DNA of 64,000 bases from Mycolicibacterium fortuitum subsp. fortuitum. GTDB taxonomy: Bacteria; Actinomycetota; Actinomycetes; Mycobacteriales; Mycobacteriaceae. Below the pieces are notes generated by a model. That model did not search any database. It saw only the letters and a program-made list of their open reading frames with translations, and had not been told where the DNA came from. A program made the position numbers and the translations under genes. The DNA is taken from assembly GCF_022179545.1 (NCBI RefSeq), contig NZ_AP025518.1, positions 4,526,001 to 4,590,000 on the forward strand. The letters run 5' to 3'. This document shows, piece by piece, positions 62,298 to 64,000 of the stretch. The stretch's first letter is position 1; every line of letters starts with the position of its first letter.

Positions 62298-63661
62298 ATT
62301 CCGCCGCGCTGCCGATGCTCATCAGCGAACTCCCCGACGGTGTCGTCGTCACCGACCCCGACATCCTGGCCTCCTACCGCCAGGACCGGGCTGCCGATCC
62401 CGGGGCGGGTACCCCGCTGGCCGTCGTGCGGCCGACCCGCACCGAGGAAGTTCAGACGGTGTTGCGCTGGGCCGGCGAGCACCGGGTGGCCGTGGTGCCG
62501 CGCGGCGCAGGGACGGGATTGTCCGGTGGCGCGACCGCCTTGGACGGCGGGATCGTGTTGTCCACCGAGAAGATGCGCGACATCACCGTCGACCCGGTCA
62601 CCCGCACCGCCGTCGTGCAACCGGGTCTGCTCAACGCCGAGGTCAAGAAAGCCGTTGCTGCGCACGGACTCTGGTACCCGCCCGACCCGTCGTCCTTCGA
62701 GATCTGCAGCATCGGCGGCAATGTCGCCACCAACGCGGGTGGGCTGTGCTGTGTGAAGTACGGCGTCACCACCGACTACGTGCTGGGACTACAGGTGGTG
62801 CTGGCCGACGGCACCGCGGTGCGCCTCGGCGGTCCGAGGTTGAAAGACGTTGCGGGTCTCAGCCTGACCAAATTGTTCGTCGGCAGCGAAGGCACGCTGG
62901 GTGTGGTGACCGAGGCGACGCTGCGGCTGCTGCCGCCGCAGAACGCGCCGTGCACCGTCGTCGCCACATTCGATTCGGTGCAGGCTGCCGCCGGTGCCGT
63001 CGTCAAGATCACGGGGAAGATCCGGCCGTCGATGCTGGAGTTCATGGACTCGGTGGCGATCAACGCCGTCGAGGACAAACTGAAGATGGGCCTGGACCGC
63101 AACGCCGCGGCGATGATGGTGGCGGCCTCCGACGATCGGGGTGCCGCGGGCGCCGACGACGCCGGGTTCATGGCAGCGGTGTTCACTGAATGCGGTGCAA
63201 CCGAAGTGTTTTCCACCTCCGACCCGGACGAGGGTGAAGCCTTCGTAGCGGCCCGACGTTTCGCGATCCCGGCCGTGGAGGCCAAGGGCTCACTGCTGCT
63301 GGAAGATGTCGGGGTGCCGCTGCCCGCGCTGGCCGAACTGGTCAGTGGCGTGGCCGAGATCGCGGCCCAGCGGAAACTGCTGATCTCGGTGATCGCCCAC
63401 GCGGGTGACGGCAACACCCACCCGCTGATCGTGTTCGACCCGGCCGACACCGATGAAGCGCAGCGGGCGCAGCTGGCGTTCGGCGAGATCATGGACCTCG
63501 CAATCGGCCTGGGCGGCACCATCACCGGCGAACACGGGGTGGGCCGGCTCAAACGGCCGTGGCTGGCCGGTCAGATCGGGCCGGACGCGATGGAACTCAA
63601 CCAGCGCATCAAACGCGCGCTGGACCCGCACAACATCCTGAACCCCGGTGCGGCGATCTAG
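62294..63661 (+). CDS. FAD-linked oxidase, glycolate/D-lactate dehydrogenase GlcD-like (Rv1257c-like)
   Basis: 455 aa. The FAD-binding PCMH domain has VVPRGAGTGLSGGA and SIGGNVATNAGGLCCVKYG, and LKDVAGLSLTKLFVGSEGTLGV. The C-terminal cap has IAHAGDGNTHPLIVFDP (metal His) and GEHGVGRLKR. It oxidises a 2-hydroxy acid such as glycolate or D-lactate. The GTG at 62294 overlaps the tap stop, which ties an efflux pump to an oxidase in one transcript, as in M. tuberculosis. Confidence 0.92.
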   Translation: MNSAALPMLISELPDGVVVTDPDILASYRQDRAADPGAGTPLAVVRPTRTEEVQTVLRWAGEHRVAVVPRGAGTGLSGGATALDGGIVLSTEKMRDITVDPVTRTAVVQPGLLNAEVKKAVAAHGLWYPPDPSSFEICSIGGNVATNAGGLCCVKYGVTTDYVLGLQVVLADGTAVRLGGPRLKDVAGLSLTKLFVGSEGTLGVVTEATLRLLPPQNAPCTVVATFDSVQAAAGAVVKITGKIRPSMLEFMDSVAINAVEDKLKMGLDRNAAAMMVAASDDRGAAGADDAGFMAAVFTECGATEVFSTSDPDEGEAFVAARRFAIPAVEAKGSLLLEDVGVPLPALAELVSGVAEIAAQRKLLISVIAHAGDGNTHPLIVFDPADTDEAQRAQLAFGEIMDLAIGLGGTITGEHGVGRLKRPWLAGQIGPDAMELNQRIKRALDPHNILNPGAAI

Positions 63662-63673
63662 CCGCGACTGGTC

Positions 63674-64000
63674 CTAGGCGAACATGGCCAGCAGATAGCT
63701 TGAGCGCCAAGCGATCAACGTAAAGAAAACCAACAACACCGCCACCGAGACGCCGGCCTGGACTGCGTTTCGACGCGCACTGGGGGCATACACGTAGGCA
63801 GCCGCGATGCCCGCGCCGGTGATCAATCCGCCGATGTGGCCCTGCCAGCTGATCGCCCCTGTCCCCAGCGCCGGACCGGCGAACGTGAACACCAGGTTGA
63901 TGATGACGACGGCAGCGATCATGCGGACGTCGAGGTTCAGCTTGCGGGCCACCACGAAGATCGCGCCGAACAAGCCGAAGATCGCCCCGGACGCGCCGGC
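63674..64000 (-). CDS. Rhomboid-family intramembrane serine protease (C-terminal part)
   Basis: The last ~108 residues before the stop at 63674; the N-terminal part lies beyond the window edge. The catalytic Ser is in GASGAIFGLFGA (codon 63991-63989) and the catalytic His in WQGHIGGLITGAGIAA. Four hydrophobic helices follow the rhomboid order. The dyad is complete, so the visible part looks active. It cleaves within membranes; the substrate is unknown. It is convergent with the oxidase gene (12-base gap). Confidence 0.92.
   Translation of the reverse strand, partial: AGASGAIFGLFGAIFVVARKLNLDVRMIAAVVIINLVFTFAGPALGTGAISWQGHIGGLITGAGIAAAYVYAPSARRNAVQAGVSVAVLLVFFTLIAWRSSYLLAMFA

Noticed and set aside
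1..64000. tRNA, rRNA, CRISPR, prophage or integrative element
   Set aside because: I looked for such patterns in the short intergenic gaps (all under 200 bases) and found no cloverleaf, repeat-spacer array, integrase or transposase.

Overview
The window is dense, high-GC actinobacterial DNA from a mycobacterium, most likely a rapid grower (Mycolicibacterium type). The evidence is the gene content: LprB/LprC lipoproteins, a Tap-type MFS pump, an Rv1264-type adenylate cyclase, UdgB, a 13E12-type HNH protein, a PknH-type sensor domain and an F420/Ddn-type nitroreductase. Many genes overlap as ATGA or GTGA, and several appear to be leaderless. From memory of the M. tuberculosis map, the backbone is the Rv1257c-Rv1286 block in inverted orientation: cysN-cysD, canA, oppBCD/oppA, the Rv1278/Rv1277 ATPase-nuclease pair, an Rv1276c-like SixA phosphatase, lprC/lprB, the Rv1273c/Rv1272c ABC pair, Rv1264, Rv1262c/Rv1261c, udgB, tap and a glycolate/lactate-type oxidase. 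No stretch longer than 300 bases lacks a gene. I saw no tRNA, rRNA, CRISPR array, insertion sequence or prophage.

Layout. 1-4.1 kb: sulfate activation (cysDN, behind a strong promoter and a 14-codon leader ORF), an MFS pump, a hotdog thioesterase and a beta-carbonic anhydrase. 4.2-13.2 kb: an accessory operon joining a two-component system to three membrane glycosylation genes (a GT2-GtrA fusion and two GT-C enzymes), then four small exported proteins, three of them paralogous. 13.3-20.2 kb: the oligopeptide importer oppBCD and oppA, split by an HTTM-type membrane gene on the other strand. 20.2-28.0 kb: accessory genes, including a TetR-controlled membrane operon that encodes oxidase subunits III and IV without subunit I, a DszC/acyl-CoA-dehydrogenase-like flavoprotein, and a LysR/O-methyltransferase pair.

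28.0-37.3 kb: conserved core with the Mre11/Rad50-like pair, SixA, LprC, LprB and a heterodimeric ABC exporter. 37.3-41.4 kb: a possible ribbon-helix-helix protein, an AIM24 protein and a PLP synthase-MFS operon with a nested inverted repeat in its leader. 41.4-47.6 kb: a copper island with a Cu(I) P-type ATPase, a CopZ-like chaperone, a His-rich exported protein, a divergent two-component system behind a CsoR-like palindrome, and a DUF305 lipoprotein. 47.7-53.2 kb: an Rv1264-like cyclase coupled to a GAF regulator, a butanediol-dehydrogenase-like enzyme and an NTF2-FMO flavoprotein, with two GCAA(C)-N4-(G)TTGC sites between the last two. 53.2-64.0 kb: polysaccharide deacetylase, a deoxyinosine-glycosylase-like protein, a PknH-type sensor, an HNH protein, AraC, VOC, HIT, Ddn-like and LLM proteins, UdgB, Tap, an FAD oxidase and the C-terminal part of a rhomboid protease.

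The best candidates for undescribed biology are the TetR-controlled oxidase-III/IV cluster with its two paralogous membrane proteins (22.0-25.0 kb), the two-component/glycosyltransferase operon (4.2-11.7 kb), and the PLP-synthase/exporter operon with its structured leader (39.0-41.5 kb).
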